Shown: positions 22,228 through 35,302, counted from the first letter of the stretch. The stretch: 64,000 nucleotides of DNA from Xylogone sp. PMI_703 (GCA_021399445.1 JAJTUQ010000005.1:806001-870000), one strand, 5' to 3'. Translations and numbers: made by a program. Notes: generated from the sequence alone by a model not told the origin.

Positions 22228-22590
22228 TTAGAGTTGCTCGAGAGCCTGGAGTAGGCCGGTGACAAGGCCCAGGATCTCCTTCAGGAGAGCAGAAATGGCG
22301 TCACCTGGGTTGCCTCCAGGGACACCGGGTGCGCCTGAGGGAGTCGATGATGGAGAAGATCCAGGAGGAGTTGGAACCGAGCTTGGGACGCTGCCATTAC
22401 CGAATGGGGGTGTGATAGGAGGAGTGGGCAATGAACCACCAATTGGAGGAGTGGGTAATGCGCCGCCGACTGGGGGAGTGGGCAACGAACCGCCTCCAGG
22501 AATAATGCCAGGTGGGAGGATTTGAGGGGCAGCGTTGGCACCAAGAACGGCGAGAGCAAGGGCGGTAGCGGCGGCGGCTTTGAACTGCAT
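22228..22590 (-). CDS. small secreted Pro/Gly-rich protein with LPTPP repeats
   Basis: Single-exon protein of 120 aa from the ATG at 22590. Residues 1-20 (MQFKAAAATALALAVLGANA) form a classical signal peptide with an ANA-type cleavage site. The mature part has three near-perfect repeats of GG(S/A)LPTPP(V/I), then a Pro/Ser/Gly linker and a C-terminal amphipathic segment (ISALLKEILGLVTGLLQ). It has no cysteines, so it is not a typical disulfide-stabilised effector. It could be a cell-wall or surface protein. The frame is open further upstream to 22809, but that part has no signal peptide. The three repeats are also visible at DNA level around 22410-22500. I do not recognise the family. Confidence 0.68.
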   Translation of the reverse strand: MQFKAAAATALALAVLGANAAPQILPPGIIPGGGSLPTPPVGGALPTPPIGGSLPTPPITPPFGNGSVPSSVPTPPGSSPSSTPSGAPGVPGGNPGDAISALLKEILGLVTGLLQALEQL

Positions 22591-25173
22591 TTTGGAAGAT
22601 TTATGGATGTGGTTGATTAAGAAAAAACTGAATAAGATTTGAAGGATAGTTCTGAAGGAAGGTGGATTTGCGAGTTGTTTGGCCTTGTGAAGAAGCTTGA
22701 GAAATGCTCTGCTCTGGGGAATCTTGTGCTTCAGAAGGAAAGAAAAGCTATACTTATAGACTTGAACATCCTCCAGACAATCATCGCACCGAACATCCCA
22801 ATTCCCCATTCATAAGACACATTCGCGTTGTTGCATGTTGAGATTGTTGTTCTCAAACAGATCTTCACATTTACTTCATCTTTCATCTTCCTGCAGGACC
22901 ACACGTAAACTCTGGAGGCCGTGACGAATGTCACCGTGTATCAGACATGTCACTGTATCAGGTTCCATTCAACGGGCCATGTAGACATTGTGCATAGCCT
23001 TAATGCACGTCCGGAGTGACAGTGCATGAAGGAACGGGGCCTTACCTCAGCACTTCCTTGATGATAGACGGAATAGAAGAATTACTTTGTAGAAGTGAAG
23101 AGCTCACCCGTGATTACTACACAGACTGAATCACATAAGTAACGGTGTTGCAGTGCACGATCTGTAGATCCGATCTCGACGATCCGGCTGAAAGATAACA
23201 CAATCGCGAACCAGGCGGACGGGACCCAAAGAAGCACCGCAAAAAGCAAAGAAAACAAGGAAATGATGCAGCGGGCTACCAAAAGGAATCAATGCGGGCC
23301 AAGAGATTTTCCCAACCCAATACCAAGTTCAGAAAAGGCGCCATCTAGCTTAAAGCTTTTCTCCAGCGGATAAGGCTGCACACTATGGTACTGTCGAACC
23401 TTCCGTGCGGTACGGAGGTACTGTGATCCAAAACATAATCACAAATTATTCAAGGAGCACTGCATGAGACATGAGGGAACAAGGGGCCATCTAATTATTC
23501 CGATCTCCAACAGACATGCGAAGTACAGCTGCACAGAACCTCGGTAAGCTAATAACAGACCTGCATTTACTGACGTCAACAATCCATCCGTTCGCATTGC
23601 ATCTGTTTTCTAGAAAGAAGGCGTAGGCATCCTCTCACACACTGTGATACACATTCTCGGAAGGCGCCGATATTACAGTCTCTACTATGTCCCCACGGCC
23701 TTCCTTTCATTTAAGATTGATACCAGCACTCTTCATTTACTTTCACCAAAATAATTTAAATAATCAAATAATCATAACAAAAACAGAAATTTTTTACCCT
23801 TCTCGTCCAAGTCCGGATGACTCACGACCGATAGAAGTTGTACCATACACTTACACCCCTTGTTATCTTTCTCGTAGCATTTTCCCTCTCTCTACGGATA
23901 TGACTCCAGAATTTAAATTAAATTAAATCTACCACTAGGAGCATGCACTATATTTAGCCTCCATGTGCGTCATTCACCGGGCCGTTACATTGTACGGAGG
24001 CAGCACCGCTTCATATGCAGGACTGCTGGAAGGGGAATTTGGAGTATGACTTCATATTCAGAATCCACATCTTTTTTGTCCCTTTGTTAATTTTTTGAGA
24101 GGAAAATGGATCTTCTCTTTTTAGTAATCACCAAACTTCGTAATTCACATGCTAATTGCAACATCGTTCTCGAGAGATAGAAAGGGGTAGACAGAGAGGA
24201 ACTCCAGATATTGATGACTTGTACAGAGAACTTATCACCAGCAAGATTACTACTACTACTATCCATTACACGGCAAGATACAGCAAGACATGCCCTTAAA
24301 TAAGAAACCTAAGCATAGCACGCAAGAGGAGGAAGCTCGGAGATCCACAGCTTGGTCCCATGGGACTCTGGGACCCTTAGGAACCTTTTCTAAACTCTCA
24401 AAGGCCTTATGCGAAATATAAACATTGGTAATTGTAAGTGTACCAAGTTTTGGAGATACGTACGTTTCAATGTACAAGTTGATCTATAGACGCTATATAA
24501 AACGAAATTCAAGAAAACAACAAGAAAAATCTAACCATTTACTATCTCTCCTCCTCTTGACCTGGGTATTCCGCATCTAAACCAAATAATAGAACGACAA
24601 ACATTGCAAAATGGAAAAGAAGAGCAACGTCTAGAGTGCAAGTTGCCTTCACAGACGTCCTAGGGAGATCTGCGAAAGGTATGAAGAAGAAGAGAAGAAG
24701 AGAAGGGGGAAGAAAGAACCACGAGCTTGTATGAGTGCTTATACAGTATGTATGTACCGATGTTGTTGTTGAAGTGGTGTCCTATAACCAGAAAGGAAGA
24801 TCCGACGCTGAAAAAACAAATGCAAACGTAAACGTAAACGCAGATGCAAAAGGAGATCCGTATCCAAAAGACCAATTGTGCTGTAAAACCAATCCGCAGC
24901 CCTGAGAAGAGTTGGTGTGTTCCTCGGAGAGCGGAATGAGAATAAAGATGAGTCGAAACCGAGGAATAAGAAAGGAGATTCATAGAACCATTGTCGTAAC
25001 TTCGTAAATCTGGGTGTTGAGGGAAAAAGGGGGAAGGTGTAATAATAATACAAGAGTCTTTTTTAACAATGTTAGTCATATTCTTGGCAACTTGTAAGAA
25101 GGACGAAGGACATGTGTCTAACTTACTGAGAATGTAAATATGCTTCTGTATTTGTAAGGTAGAGAATAGTGTC
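22591..25173. other. 2.6 kb gene-poor region
   Basis: This stretch lies upstream of the secreted-protein gene and downstream of the bZIP-like gene. It contains scattered open frames of 60-180 codons without recognisable domains, splice structure or codon consistency. I see no tRNA or transposon ORF. The promoter of the secreted-protein gene should lie in the left few hundred bases. Confidence 0.4.
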
Positions 25174-25945
25174 CTAGCGAGATCCACCACCGCGCCCATC
25201 GCCGCTACCACTGCCGCTCCGGTAGCCTTCTCTGTCGTAATAGTATGATGTATCCCCCTCGTAGTAACCTTCTTCGTCTCGTGGGCTGTAGTATGTTGCC
25301 GTGTCTTCCCTTCTTGAGCCGTGTCGAGAGGAGTATTCTTTTGCTTTGCCCTTCTCCACGACGTGCTTCAAGCTCAGCGAGCCCCAGGGCAGTCCTGAAA
25401 GCTCATCATCCGTGCCGAGATCTCCTGGGTCGGGGGTGTGATATGCACTTCCGGCATGTGCTCGGTTTCTTTCGTCGCGCTCTATACGTTCCTTGGTCTC
25501 TTTGGCCTTATCCCCTGGAAGAAGATGTGTTAGTAGAGTTAGTACGTTCGAGGAGTGTGGATGTTAACTTACGAAATTTCCGTTGTGCGATTCGATTCTG
25601 AACGCGTCTTCTCTCCTCAGGGTCCGTAATATCTGACCAGTCGTCCTTCTTGGATTTGGACTTGGAGGAGGAGGAAGAGGAAGATGATGACTTGCCCTTG
25701 GATGGAGGACTAGAACCATGGTGTGTAGACGAACGGTGTGATGAAGACATCTCCTTTTCTGTGGAAGAGCCCGATGTCGATCCCGAATCAGATGCAGACT
25801 TGGATTCCGAACCAGAAGTTGGGCTCTGATCAGTATCGTTAAGTGTGATCTTGGGGATACGGTGTAGAAGTTGCTCCGCTGGGTCTGATGCGTCTGCTGT
25901 GCTGTCACTCTCATAGGTCGTCTCCTCGTCTCTGCACTCCGACAT
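25174..25945 (-). CDS. bZIP-type protein with short basic region (fungal regulator family)
   Basis: Exons 25573-25945 and 25174-25514 encode 237 aa. The intron is 58 nt with a perfect TACTAAC branch. The N-terminal half is acidic and Ser-rich, including a run of nine serines. The conserved part is DWSDITDPEERRRVQNRIAQ followed by RKFRDKAKETKERIER, a bZIP basic region with the N-x-x-A-Q-R-K-F-R pattern of fungal AP-1-like factors, with no long leucine zipper. Downstream, AGSAYHTPDP and LSGLPWGSLSLKHVV are typical of this fungal group. It is expected to be a nuclear DNA-binding protein; the target genes are unknown. The C-terminus ends in Tyr/Arg/Gly-rich sequence. A very long upstream region of 3.5 kb is free of genes. 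Confidence 0.82.
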
Positions 25946-28900
25946 CTACCATGAAAACTAGATTACACGCACTTCTTTCCGACACGGGTGCTACAGTTTG
26001 GCTGGCCGGTGTTGGAATTGAGAGTTATCTCTATATGAAGTATGGTAGTTGCAGTTACCAGATACAAAGCCCCGTAAGTATAAGGTTGGTTTCCGGTAAA
26101 GCAGTCTGACGTGCAGCCAAAAGATGGGAGATATCCACAACAGACTGTTGATCAAGCGCTTGTATTGGCGGTAGTAGGAGGATATAGCAATTGGGCCCAG
26201 GTTTGTATAATGAATATAGTATTTATCTATAGCCAGAATCCTTTCTCCCAGGGATATATTATTGCAAGACCTTCCAATGGCAAGTTTGCTGATGAAGAGG
26301 GCAATTGATATAGGAGTAAGGTAATAGTAACGATATTGGTAATAGGTATAAAGGACGAATAGTGAGGAGTGAATAGTGAGAGTCGAATGGAATTTGAGCA
26401 TGAATCATAAGTGGTATTTGTATGGAGGAGCAGGTAGAGAGAAGAGGAGCCCAAAGGGTAGCCCTGCCTTGAGGACAGAAGGCAGCCTCAGCGCAAGGGC
26501 GTCATGATTGGAGGAAGCAAAGCGTGTGACCCTACCTATAGCCAGGAGATGGATTGCAAGTTCTGGATACGGAAGCCACCCCAAAAGAAAAAAGAAAGAG
26601 TTGCCAGGGGGGAGGGAGAAGGTGGAAGAAAGGCAAGAAGGCAGAGAAGTGAGCAGTGAGCAGTTGTGGGGAAGGAGTTCGGGACGAGAGCCATAGCACG
26701 CGGGACTAGAGGCAAGACAAGAGAACTACAAGAGTACGTTGAAGGCCCCATCCGAGGGCTTGGATGCCTTGAGGATGGAGGGAGGTTGTAGTCAGGACTG
26801 GATCCGTCACCCGTGCAAACCAGGCTGGGCATGGTTGCTGGTTCCAGGGGTTGAGGCGGGCGTCTAAGCAGAATGGGGGAGTTACTTTTGGAGAAGGGTG
26901 ATTCAAGAAGTTCTAAATTAGCAGCGCAATTGAGATGATTCCCGATCGAGAGAAGAGAGCTTTACCTTTACGTTGTGGACTCCCTCGTGCTTCTCGGCAG
27001 CGTGGTACCTGCAGCACAGGCCCGATTGTTGCCTTGACGGATAAACTTTAGCGCCAGCTCCGGCCCCTCCTAACCCGCTCCGCTTTGAGTCACCATCAGC
27101 GTGATTACGCGAAGTCCACGGACTCGGCGGGCGGAAGAGTTGAAATGCTTACTTTGCTGCAAATATCCTCACCAGGCAAAGGCAAGGCAGCGCAAGGCAC
27201 AACCCCACGGCGGCCCCAGGAAGGCAAGGCAGGAAAGGCATTTGTTCTCCAGGCCAGGGGATACCTCCGAAATTGAGGGAATTGCAACGGGTAACTAGGT
27301 AAATGTGCAAGATGTAAGCTGCTGATACGGCAATTGTGTCCTCTGTCCCCGAGAAACGAGAAATGCTCGGCGGGCTGCCAGTTCTGGGCCTTGCGGTTCC
27401 TTCTAGTTTCCCTATATCCGCAGCCTCGTGATGAGGGTTTTGAGAAATATCCCGCGAAACAAACCACCATGGCAGCAAGCTACGGGTACTGTAACCTGGA
27501 GCCTGTAACCAACTGCAACTCTCCATGGCTCTGTATGACTCCCAAGTAGATTTGCCGTCTGTGGTTTGCACTTCTGCTGCTCTCTGGACGCCTCCGTCTG
27601 CCTGGATCGTGTCGAAGAAAAAGAATAGGCCCGCGTCGTCAATGACCCGTGCCGCTTTCGTAAAAACCTACCGCCAGCTGGGTCAGCCGTGTGTCCCAAG
27701 ACCCCAAGTACCGGATGACGGGCCCTGACGAGTCTTTCTTCTTCTGAGATCTCTGCTTCTGTAGAAGACCGTGCTGTGGTTTGCCGGCATTCAACGCAAG
27801 GGACGGCAGCTTGCGTCACGATTGCGACTCGCAACGCATCATCCAATTCATCATTCATCATTGCATCGTCTACCAGCAACAGCACTCGCCATCCGGTTTA
27901 CGCTTCTTCTCTCGAAAGCTGAAAAAAAGTATATCGTCGCAACATGCAGCCATAATCGGTGCAACTCTGCTCTCCGATTCCTGAGATATCTGCGCGTCTG
28001 CACAGCCATTTCGAGGGGCGCACTGCCCATTTTCCAGCCTCGGAGGGAAGAGGTGGTCTCTTCAGAGTGAGTGCCTGACTGAGTGACTGAGTCGGTTCCC
28101 TGCAGATTGGAGTTCCCAGATCCAAAGTGATATCAGCGGCCCCTGGCGCATTCGGGAGCTTGGAAGACGCGAGTGGGCGGATTACGAGAGCCAGGAGTCA
28201 GGAGCTAAGTCGTCCGAGGGGAGATTTCTCGATGCCAAAAGGTGGGTGTTTGGGAGTTTGCGTATTTGTTCCTCTGCAGCCAATCGCGGCTGGACTCTGC
28301 CTTCTCTCGATGCTGTGCTTTACGGAAGCAGCCATTACGCGCTGCTGGTAGCCTGTGATATACCATGAGTCCGCGTGGAAGACAGGGTTATACCTGTTTT
28401 TGGTTTTACTTATTTCCTGGACCTACATTTTTCTTTTTATTTCCATATTATTTTATTTTATTCAATTATTTAATTGTTTTATTTCTCGTTTATTTCAAAA
28501 TAAATAAATATATTATTTTTATATTTTTCTTCTCCCCCGCGGCCCTTTGTGGCTGCAGCCGGGGACCGTGGCTGGAGGGGGGACGCATTCGTGGGAGCAT
28601 GACGACACAGCGCGCCGACTAGGAAATTACCCAAATGTTCAGATGATCCAGATCGAATGCGTGATTTCGGCCACAAACGGGCGCCAATGTTACGGTATCT
28701 TTTCCTTGCACAGATCCTGTTATCGCAGTCCCGTGCCTCGGTCTCTCTATTAATCTCTCTAGCTTTGGCTGTTTTCTGGTTACAGTAAACTGTAAATAAT
28801 GTACAACATAGCGGATGATTCCGATGTCCCACGCCTATCGTCGCCTAAACGCGTCTAGCCCGCACCCGCCAAATCGGGAAGGCCTTCCAGTGAGCTTAGG

Positions 28901-29413
28901 GCTGGCAAATTAAGCTTGATTTTCCCTCGACCCGCTCACGCCGAACTTACTTTCCTCCATCAACCCCGAATACGCATCTCTCGTCATCAACATCAACATC
29001 ATCACCATCACCATCGCCATCGCCACCCAGATTCGGAGATTTTGACATCAAAGTGGACCGCGCAATCCTTCTGGTAAAATTACATATTCGTACAATATCT
29101 ACCCTACGAGCTCTCATTGGTGGTGGTACAACCGTACAGCCTCCTTCATTCCAAATAATCTAGATCCTTTCAACCTACTCCAAAAGCGTGGTCGATGAAA
29201 AAAATTCCGGCGTACTCTCTCGTGTCAAATGTTTTGTTTTCTAGTTCGGATGAGCAGCCGAGCCCCTTCCTTCGCTCCACGGCCAACCCTCCCGACTCGT
29301 CCACCCGAGCAAGCACAGCCACGATAACCCAGTAAATTTTATTTTCCCTTTGGCCCAGAACAAGCTCTCATCTCATACTTGCGTATTAGCTGTCCTCTAC
29401 TGCCCGTTTGCGC
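25946..29413. other. 3.5 kb gene-free region upstream of the bZIP-like gene
   Basis: I find no supportable coding gene here. Visible structure: an AT-rich tract at about 28425-28535, rich in TTATTT/TTTATTT, followed at once by a GC-rich block at 28536-28600, and a CATCAC/CATCGC-type microsatellite at about 28985-29025. Open frames on both strands overlap one another and carry no known motif. The position upstream of a regulator gene would suit a long promoter or leader transcript. Confidence 0.4.
28985..29025. repeat. CATCAN microsatellite
   Basis: Imperfect tandem repeat of CATCAA, CATCAC and CATCGC units, about 40 bp, upstream of nothing coding nearby on the plus strand. Confidence 0.7.
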
Positions 29414-30127
29414 CTATCTGGCAGCTCGTCGCTCCTCCGCACGTCGCTTGGACCGTACCTCTGCCCGTCTCCTCTCTCCGCCATCGATCTTGCGTCCCCG
29501 TACATCTTCCCAGAGCCCTTCCTTAATGACAAGCTGCGCTCCACGACCCCCCTTGACTGGCTGCACATGTGGTCCCACAATTGTATGAGCCCCCTTCACT
29601 TGCACACCTTTCACGGGTACAATTGCTTCACCTGGGGCAGCAGCAGCACTGCCACCAGCGACGGGTATGTTAATTACCACCTTGCGGTTTCCTGCTGAAG
29701 CTGTCGCCGTCGCCGTTCCAGGCCCTTGCTGGCTGGGCACTTCCACGACTCGGAGCTGAGCGACGCCATCTTCGACATGCTGGAGATCTCCTCCGATGCC
29801 ATACTGTCCTTTTCGAAACTTGTCCCGCCAGCGCAGGAGGTATCGTCGACTTCGGGGTGGCTCAATGCCGAGCTCTTTCAGCTGGGCCGAACTCAGCGAG
29901 AAGAGTGCCTCCCACGACGGGATCTTGGAGGCATGCTGACTTAAGTTGCGGCCAATTAAGGTAAGGAAGGTCTGGGGATCAGGTACGAAGGGTGTTGGAG
30001 ACGGAACCGGGGGTTGGGGGATGCGGTGGTGAAGCCATCGTGTCTGCAACGATGTCGCCGGCGATATTTGAGAAAATGGTAAGAGGAAAGATGGGACGGG
30101 CCGCAACGCCGCACGTTTGACAATCAT
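29414..30127 (-). CDS. FYV4: mitochondrial small ribosomal subunit protein mS41 (Fyv4-like, IGR motif)
   Basis: Single-exon protein of 237 aa. The N-terminus (MIVKRAALRPVPSFLLPFSQ) looks like a mitochondrial targeting sequence. The SAM-like domain of mS41 spans about residues 52-115: FLTLIGRNLSQHASKIPSWE, then LFSLSSAQLKELGIEPPRSR and RYLLRWRDKFRKG. The IGR triplet and the closing RWRDKFRKG are diagnostic of the Fyv4/mS41 family, a fungal component of the mitoribosome. The C-terminal half is Ala/Gly/Val-rich and ends in a strongly basic RRRAEVRSKRRAEERR segment, likely an rRNA-binding extension. It is divergent from the Irc20-type gene. Confidence 0.9.
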   Translation of the reverse strand: MIVKRAALRPVPSFLLPFSQISPATSLQTRWLHHRIPQPPVPSPTPFVPDPQTFLTLIGRNLSQHASKIPSWEALFSLSSAQLKELGIEPPRSRRYLLRWRDKFRKGQYGIGGDLQHVEDGVAQLRVVEVPSQQGPGTATATASAGNRKVVINIPVAGGSAAAAPGEAIVPVKGVQVKGAHTIVGPHVQPVKGGRGAQLVIKEGLWEDVRGRKIDGGERRRAEVRSKRRAEERRAAR

Positions 30128-30603
30128 TCTGGATTTATTCCTGTATGTAAAAGATGCATTAGCTCATGGGGGACTGTTACAATCGTGCCTAGAATTTGGG
30201 CGTTGCCTACCAGTTCTAAAGGTTCAAAGACCTGTAGTTTATCGTCTGCCTTCAGAAATATCGGGCGGGCGAAGGAACTTTATTTCCCCAGTACGGAATA
30301 AGAAGAGTGCCGCTAAACCTAATGGAGCTTCAATATCACGTGGAGATCTTTGTCACCAAGCGTGCGGCCGCTAGATAGGCGATAAGGCCGATAAGCACAA
30401 GGCTACCATCTCATCGAGCTTCGTCCCTTCAACATTATTTCGCCTCTTGTTGATTGCCATTGCCAATCGCAATTGCGACATTCCTCCCTTCCACATTTCC
30501 GTCCGTCGCGAGAGCGACATATTCATCTATTGTTGGATCTATATTTCCATTTTCCCTTTTTATTAGACTTAATTTCTCGTTGATCTCGCCCCTCTCTTGC
30601 ATA
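30128..30603. other. divergent promoter region mS41 / Irc20-type gene
   Basis: Intergenic region of 0.48 kb. A frame in phase with the helicase ORF stays open back to 30454, but the encoded stretch is not family-like. I see no other element. Confidence 0.4.
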
Positions 30604-33600
30604 ATGCGACGCATGAGATTTGGTTACTCCGGGCCATATAGAACCCCCAAAGAAGAAGCTGCATTGAATGCTTCGCTCGATCAGCCTCAATTATTCCTCG
30701 GCCGAGAGTACCCTGAATATCCTGTACTTCCTCGCCCGGTATCACTGTCTGATGAACTGATCGAATATATATCTCAACCTTGTGAGACTCGCAGACCACC
30801 TCGAAAGAAACGAAAGCTTACGGAGCAGGATGCTGCGAATACAAATTTGGAGGATGATAATGATGAGGAAAAGTCCTTGGATCATATCGTTGTCAAGCAG
30901 AGCACGCTGGAAATAAAGTGTACGAGCTCTAAACTGGCGAGCCTTGATGGGCCTCTAAAGAGGGGGAATCCGCGGGTGGATATGTATAGGAATGATCGCT
31001 GGAAGAGATATACGGTTCGGATCAGACCAGACAATACTAGAGATTCCAATGATCGCGTCTGCACTGTCATTGTTCCATCGGAAGGGCCTTCAGCGGAGGA
31101 CTTTGACATTGCCATTGCGACGCACCTTGATGGGAGGAGGTGGTCCAAGGGTGCGGGCAAGATCTGGACTGAGGTGGACCTTATTCTATCCTCGTCTGAA
31201 GATGGTTTGGATATTATGAAATTGGTCTTCACTGTGAAGTGGGCCATCACGACTTCTCCATACTCTATTTACGGGAGCAGTTCAAAACCTGGTGCACTGT
31301 TACGGTTGATGACGGCTTATTTTCCTGATCCGAATGTTACTCCTGATCATTCTTGGTCTCCGCAGGATTTCTATCAAAGCGTTCATCATACTGATCCGGA
31401 TGATGAATCAACGAAGGCTCTCGAGACCCCGGAGTTGGAGAGCGTGCTCTATCCCTTCCAGAAGAGGACCGTTCAGTGGCTACTGCAGCATGAGGGTGTG
31501 GAGTGGTCGAAGGATGATGGCCAAGTGCATAAAATACAGCCAGAGAATCACAAAGAACTACCAACATCCTTTATCAGTACTACTGATACAAGTGGAAAGC
31601 AATGCTTTATAAGCCATTTGTTTGGCATCGTTACAAGGGATGTCGAGCCATTCCGGGTGGTAGAAAATGGTCTGAGAGGTGGCATTCTGTCAGAAGAGAT
31701 GGGCTTGGGGAAGACAGTAGAGATTATCTCACTTGTCACGCTCCATAAGCGGTTACTAGAATCTAAGCCTGTTCTCGATCCCTACACCGAGGAAGAGGTA
31801 AGACCTACCGCTGCGACACTCATTATTGCCCCTCCTTCTATTCTACAACAGTGGATTTCTGAGCTCAATAAACATGCACCTGGTCTCAGAATATATCAGT
31901 ATGGAGGCATCATCAAAGTTAGGGAACCTTCAGAAGTTGCCAAACTAGTTGATGACCTGGCCAACTCAGACGTCGTAGTCACGACCTACTCAGTCATTGC
32001 AGGGGAGATTAACTACACCAAGCTGAATCCAGAGAAGTCACTCCGTCGTCAATCAAAGTATCCCCGTCCAAAATCGCCCCTCTTACAACTGTCTTGGTGG
32101 CGCGTTTGTATGGATGAGGCTCAAATGATTGAAAGTGGTGTAAGCAACGCAGCAATGGTTGCAAGGTTGATACCACGCGTCAATGCCTGGTGCATTACCG
32201 GAACTCCAGTCAGGAAAGATGTGAACGATCTTCTAGGCCTATTGATCTTCTTGCGTTATGCTCCATATGCGATAACAAAACATACCTGGCTTTCACTTAT
32301 CCAATCACATCGGGTAGAATTCCAAAAACTTTTCCAGAAGATAGCTTTACGTCACAGCAAGCAAAGCGTCAAGGATGAACTTCGACTTCCTGCTCAGAGA
32401 CGTTATGTAATCACCATGCCCTTTACTCCAATCGAGGAGCAGCACTACCAAGAGCTTTTTTCGCAAATGTGTGAAGATATTGGTGTGGACGCTGATGGCT
32501 CCCCTCTTTATGATGATTGGGATCCCACCTCATCCCGGATTGTCGAAAAGATGAGGTCCTGGCTAGTAAGATTACGACAAACTGCCTTACACCCAGAGGT
32601 TGGTGGGAGAAATCGCCGCGCCTTAGGATACAAAGACGGTCCCTTACGAACGGTAGATCAAGTCTTAGAGGCTATGATTGAACAAACAGATGTCAATATC
32701 CGTGCAGACCAGCGCTCTTTACTTCTTAAACAGCTGAAAAGGGGCCAATTCTTCGAAAACTCTCCCCAAGTGAAGAGGGCACTGGCTATTTGGGAAGAGG
32801 TTTGTATTGAGGCCCACAACATTGTAGAGGAATGTCGGGAACAATTACGCCTAGAGATTCTGGCTGAACGAAACGCTAGCTCGGCTCGCCAGAGTCGAAG
32901 CATATCAATGCAAGATACAGAGAGCTCCGAGCCCGAAGATGAGTGAGTATTCTTAATATCTCCACATTTAAGTCTGAGTTATTGACTAATTATCCCTCGT
33001 AGAGCCGATCCGTCATCGAGAGTGGGCGTGTTCCGTAATCGACTACGAGGAGCACTTGAGATTGAGCATACGGCGAAGTTTTTCCGAGCTAATGCCTTCT
33101 TCCAGATAAAATCTAATGAAGAGATGACGAAGGCTGATACTCCTGAATTTCAGGAGCTAGAGAAGCTTGAGACCGAGGGGTATGAGGAAGCCAAGCGATT
33201 GAGACAAGAAATTCTTCGTGAGGTGAGTTCTTTTGGTATCATTGTTATTTGAAAGGGAGTTATTGTGATTGTAGCTCAGCTAATTCATTGGTTATAGATC
33301 TTTAGAAAAGCTAGCAAACTTATGAAGACAATCGCAAAGAGGGCCGCAACTCAAGAATTCGTCCAGATTCCAGAGTTCGAATCAACTCCTCCGGTTGGTG
33401 GAATAGAAAGTCGCCGAATAATGGAACGGCTTGACGAACTAGGGACGGCTTTGGATGCTCAAGCAAATCAACTCGATGAATGGCGCGAAAAAACCATTCA
33501 ATTTCTCTTGAAAGCCCTGGTTGATGAAGATGAAGGCGTTGAAATCACTGGAGATGAGTACGAGGAATCAGCAAAAACTCAAGATGAAGTTGTGGTATAC

Positions 33601-35302
33601 GTTCAAGCTCTGCGTACGGTGATAGCTGATCGCTACGATATCCTTACTGGGCAGGAAAACAAGCTTGTACAGCATGAAGCAGAGACATCCCTTGAGCTTG
33701 CCAGGGATGGAGATGGAGCATTCCCCGAGAAGACTCTTGAGCTATTGAATGCAAGGCTGCAGCTCAAACCTAAGAGGGAGATGGGATCTGTCAGAGGTAT
33801 TGTCAGTGAGCTGCGAGGGCTGGCTTCATCTCTTCGCATTGATGCTACGAATGGCAACCGCCGTGCTGAGAATGAACTTGCAATTGTCGAGAACCAACTG
33901 AAGCTCACTCAAAAGTTGTTGACCGAGCAGACTAAGGCGAACCTGGCACTTGAGAAAGAAGTGGAGCTCTTCAAAAACGTGATGAACACGAGACTTGAGT
34001 ATTACCGTCAGCTTCAAGAAGTTTCAGATATGGTTGCTCCATATGAAGGCTCCCGATCCGATGTCGTGTATAACAAGCTACTAGAAGAGGAAGCACGCCT
34101 AGCCCGTAAAATTGCGATATCAAAATCAAAGAGGAGATATCTCTTGCACCTAAAGATGGAAGACACAGATGAATCAGAGCAACGTCTCTGTGTGATATGT
34201 CGGGAAACCATTGAAGTTGGCGCTCTTACGGTTTGTGGGCATCAATTCTGCAAGGACTGTATTGGACAATGGTGGCGCTGTGAGTTTGGAGATGATCTCC
34301 TATCTTTGTATACCATTACTAACGTACTTAGCACACCACAATTGCCCTGTTTGTAAGCGCAAGCTGATTCAGGCGGATTTGCACGAAATCACCTATAAAC
34401 CTCAAGAACTTACTCTACATTCCGAAGAACTACATGAACAGAACCAGGAACGAACCTCTCCAACTTCTGCAACTAGCAAGACTGCGATATACTCGGAACT
34501 CAGTAAGAATAAGCTTGCTGAAATCAAAAACATCGAACTGGACGGTCCCAGTTTCACTACGAAGATCGATACTTTAGCACGTCATTTAATCTGGCTACGG
34601 GAATCGGATCCAGGTTCAAAGTCCATTATCTTCTCGCAATTCAAAGACTTCCTTGATGTTCTTGGCCGCGCTTTCCAAACGTTTCGAATCAATTATACCT
34701 CTATTGATAAACCTCGTGGCATAGAGATGTTCAAGCAGGATCCTGCAATTGAATGCTTTCTACTGCATGCACGGGCACATTCTTCGGGTCTCAATCTTGT
34801 AAACGCAAATCATGTCTTCCTCTGCGAGCCACTCCTGAATACTGCCATTGAACTACAAGCTATAGCTCGAGTCGATCGTATAGGACAAAAGCAGGAGACA
34901 AACGTTTGGCTTTACCTCATCGATGCAACGGTCGAGCAATCAATTTACCAGTTATCTGTAAATAGACGCATGGAGCATATGGGGAAATCACAATATAAAG
35001 CAAAAGGGAAATCGAAAGAATCGACGCCGGAAGACCTGGTTGCTAGCAATCTAGAAGCAGCAAATTCTCTAGAATTACAGCAGGTTTCACTAGCCGGGTT
35101 GTTAACGAAGGAGACTAAGGGAGGGGAAATGGTGAAAGAAGATGACCTCTGGGCATGTCTGTTTGGGACAGGGGATGGCAATGCAAGCCGGAATGTTGCG
35201 CGGCCGATTGGTGGTACGCAGATGAGGTCTGATCCTGTGATCAGGAGTCATCTTATGGCTGAGGCGGCTGAGGCGCGACGTGATGTAGAAGAAGCGAATT
35301 AA
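30604..35302 (+). CDS. IRC20: Irc20/SHPRH-type SNF2 ATPase with RING finger
   Basis: Exons 30604-32942, 33003-33222, 33298-34279 and 34332-35302 encode 1503 aa; all junctions keep frame. Domain order: N-terminal conserved region, SNF2 ATPase from about residue 280 (YPFQKRTVQWLLQHEG), Walker A EEMGLGKTVE near 362, DEAQ box near 503, a long helical insert, RING finger at about 1149-1190 (CVICRETIEVGALTVCGHQF, then CKDCIGQWW and HNCPVC), and helicase C-terminal domain at about 1256-1390 (HSSGLNLVNA, then IARVDRIGQKQ). A RING inside the SNF2 fold is the hallmark of Irc20/SHPRH, a putative SUMO/ubiquitin-linked E3 and DNA translocase in repair and recombination. Yeast Irc20 has a similar length. 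The RING intron falls between the third zinc-ligand group and HNCPVC. Confidence 0.93.

Noticed and set aside
24660..25211. Minus-strand open frames overlapping the bZIP-like gene end
   Set aside because: They give Tyr/Phe/His-rich nonsense-like sequence and overlap the real gene; shadows of AT-rich DNA.
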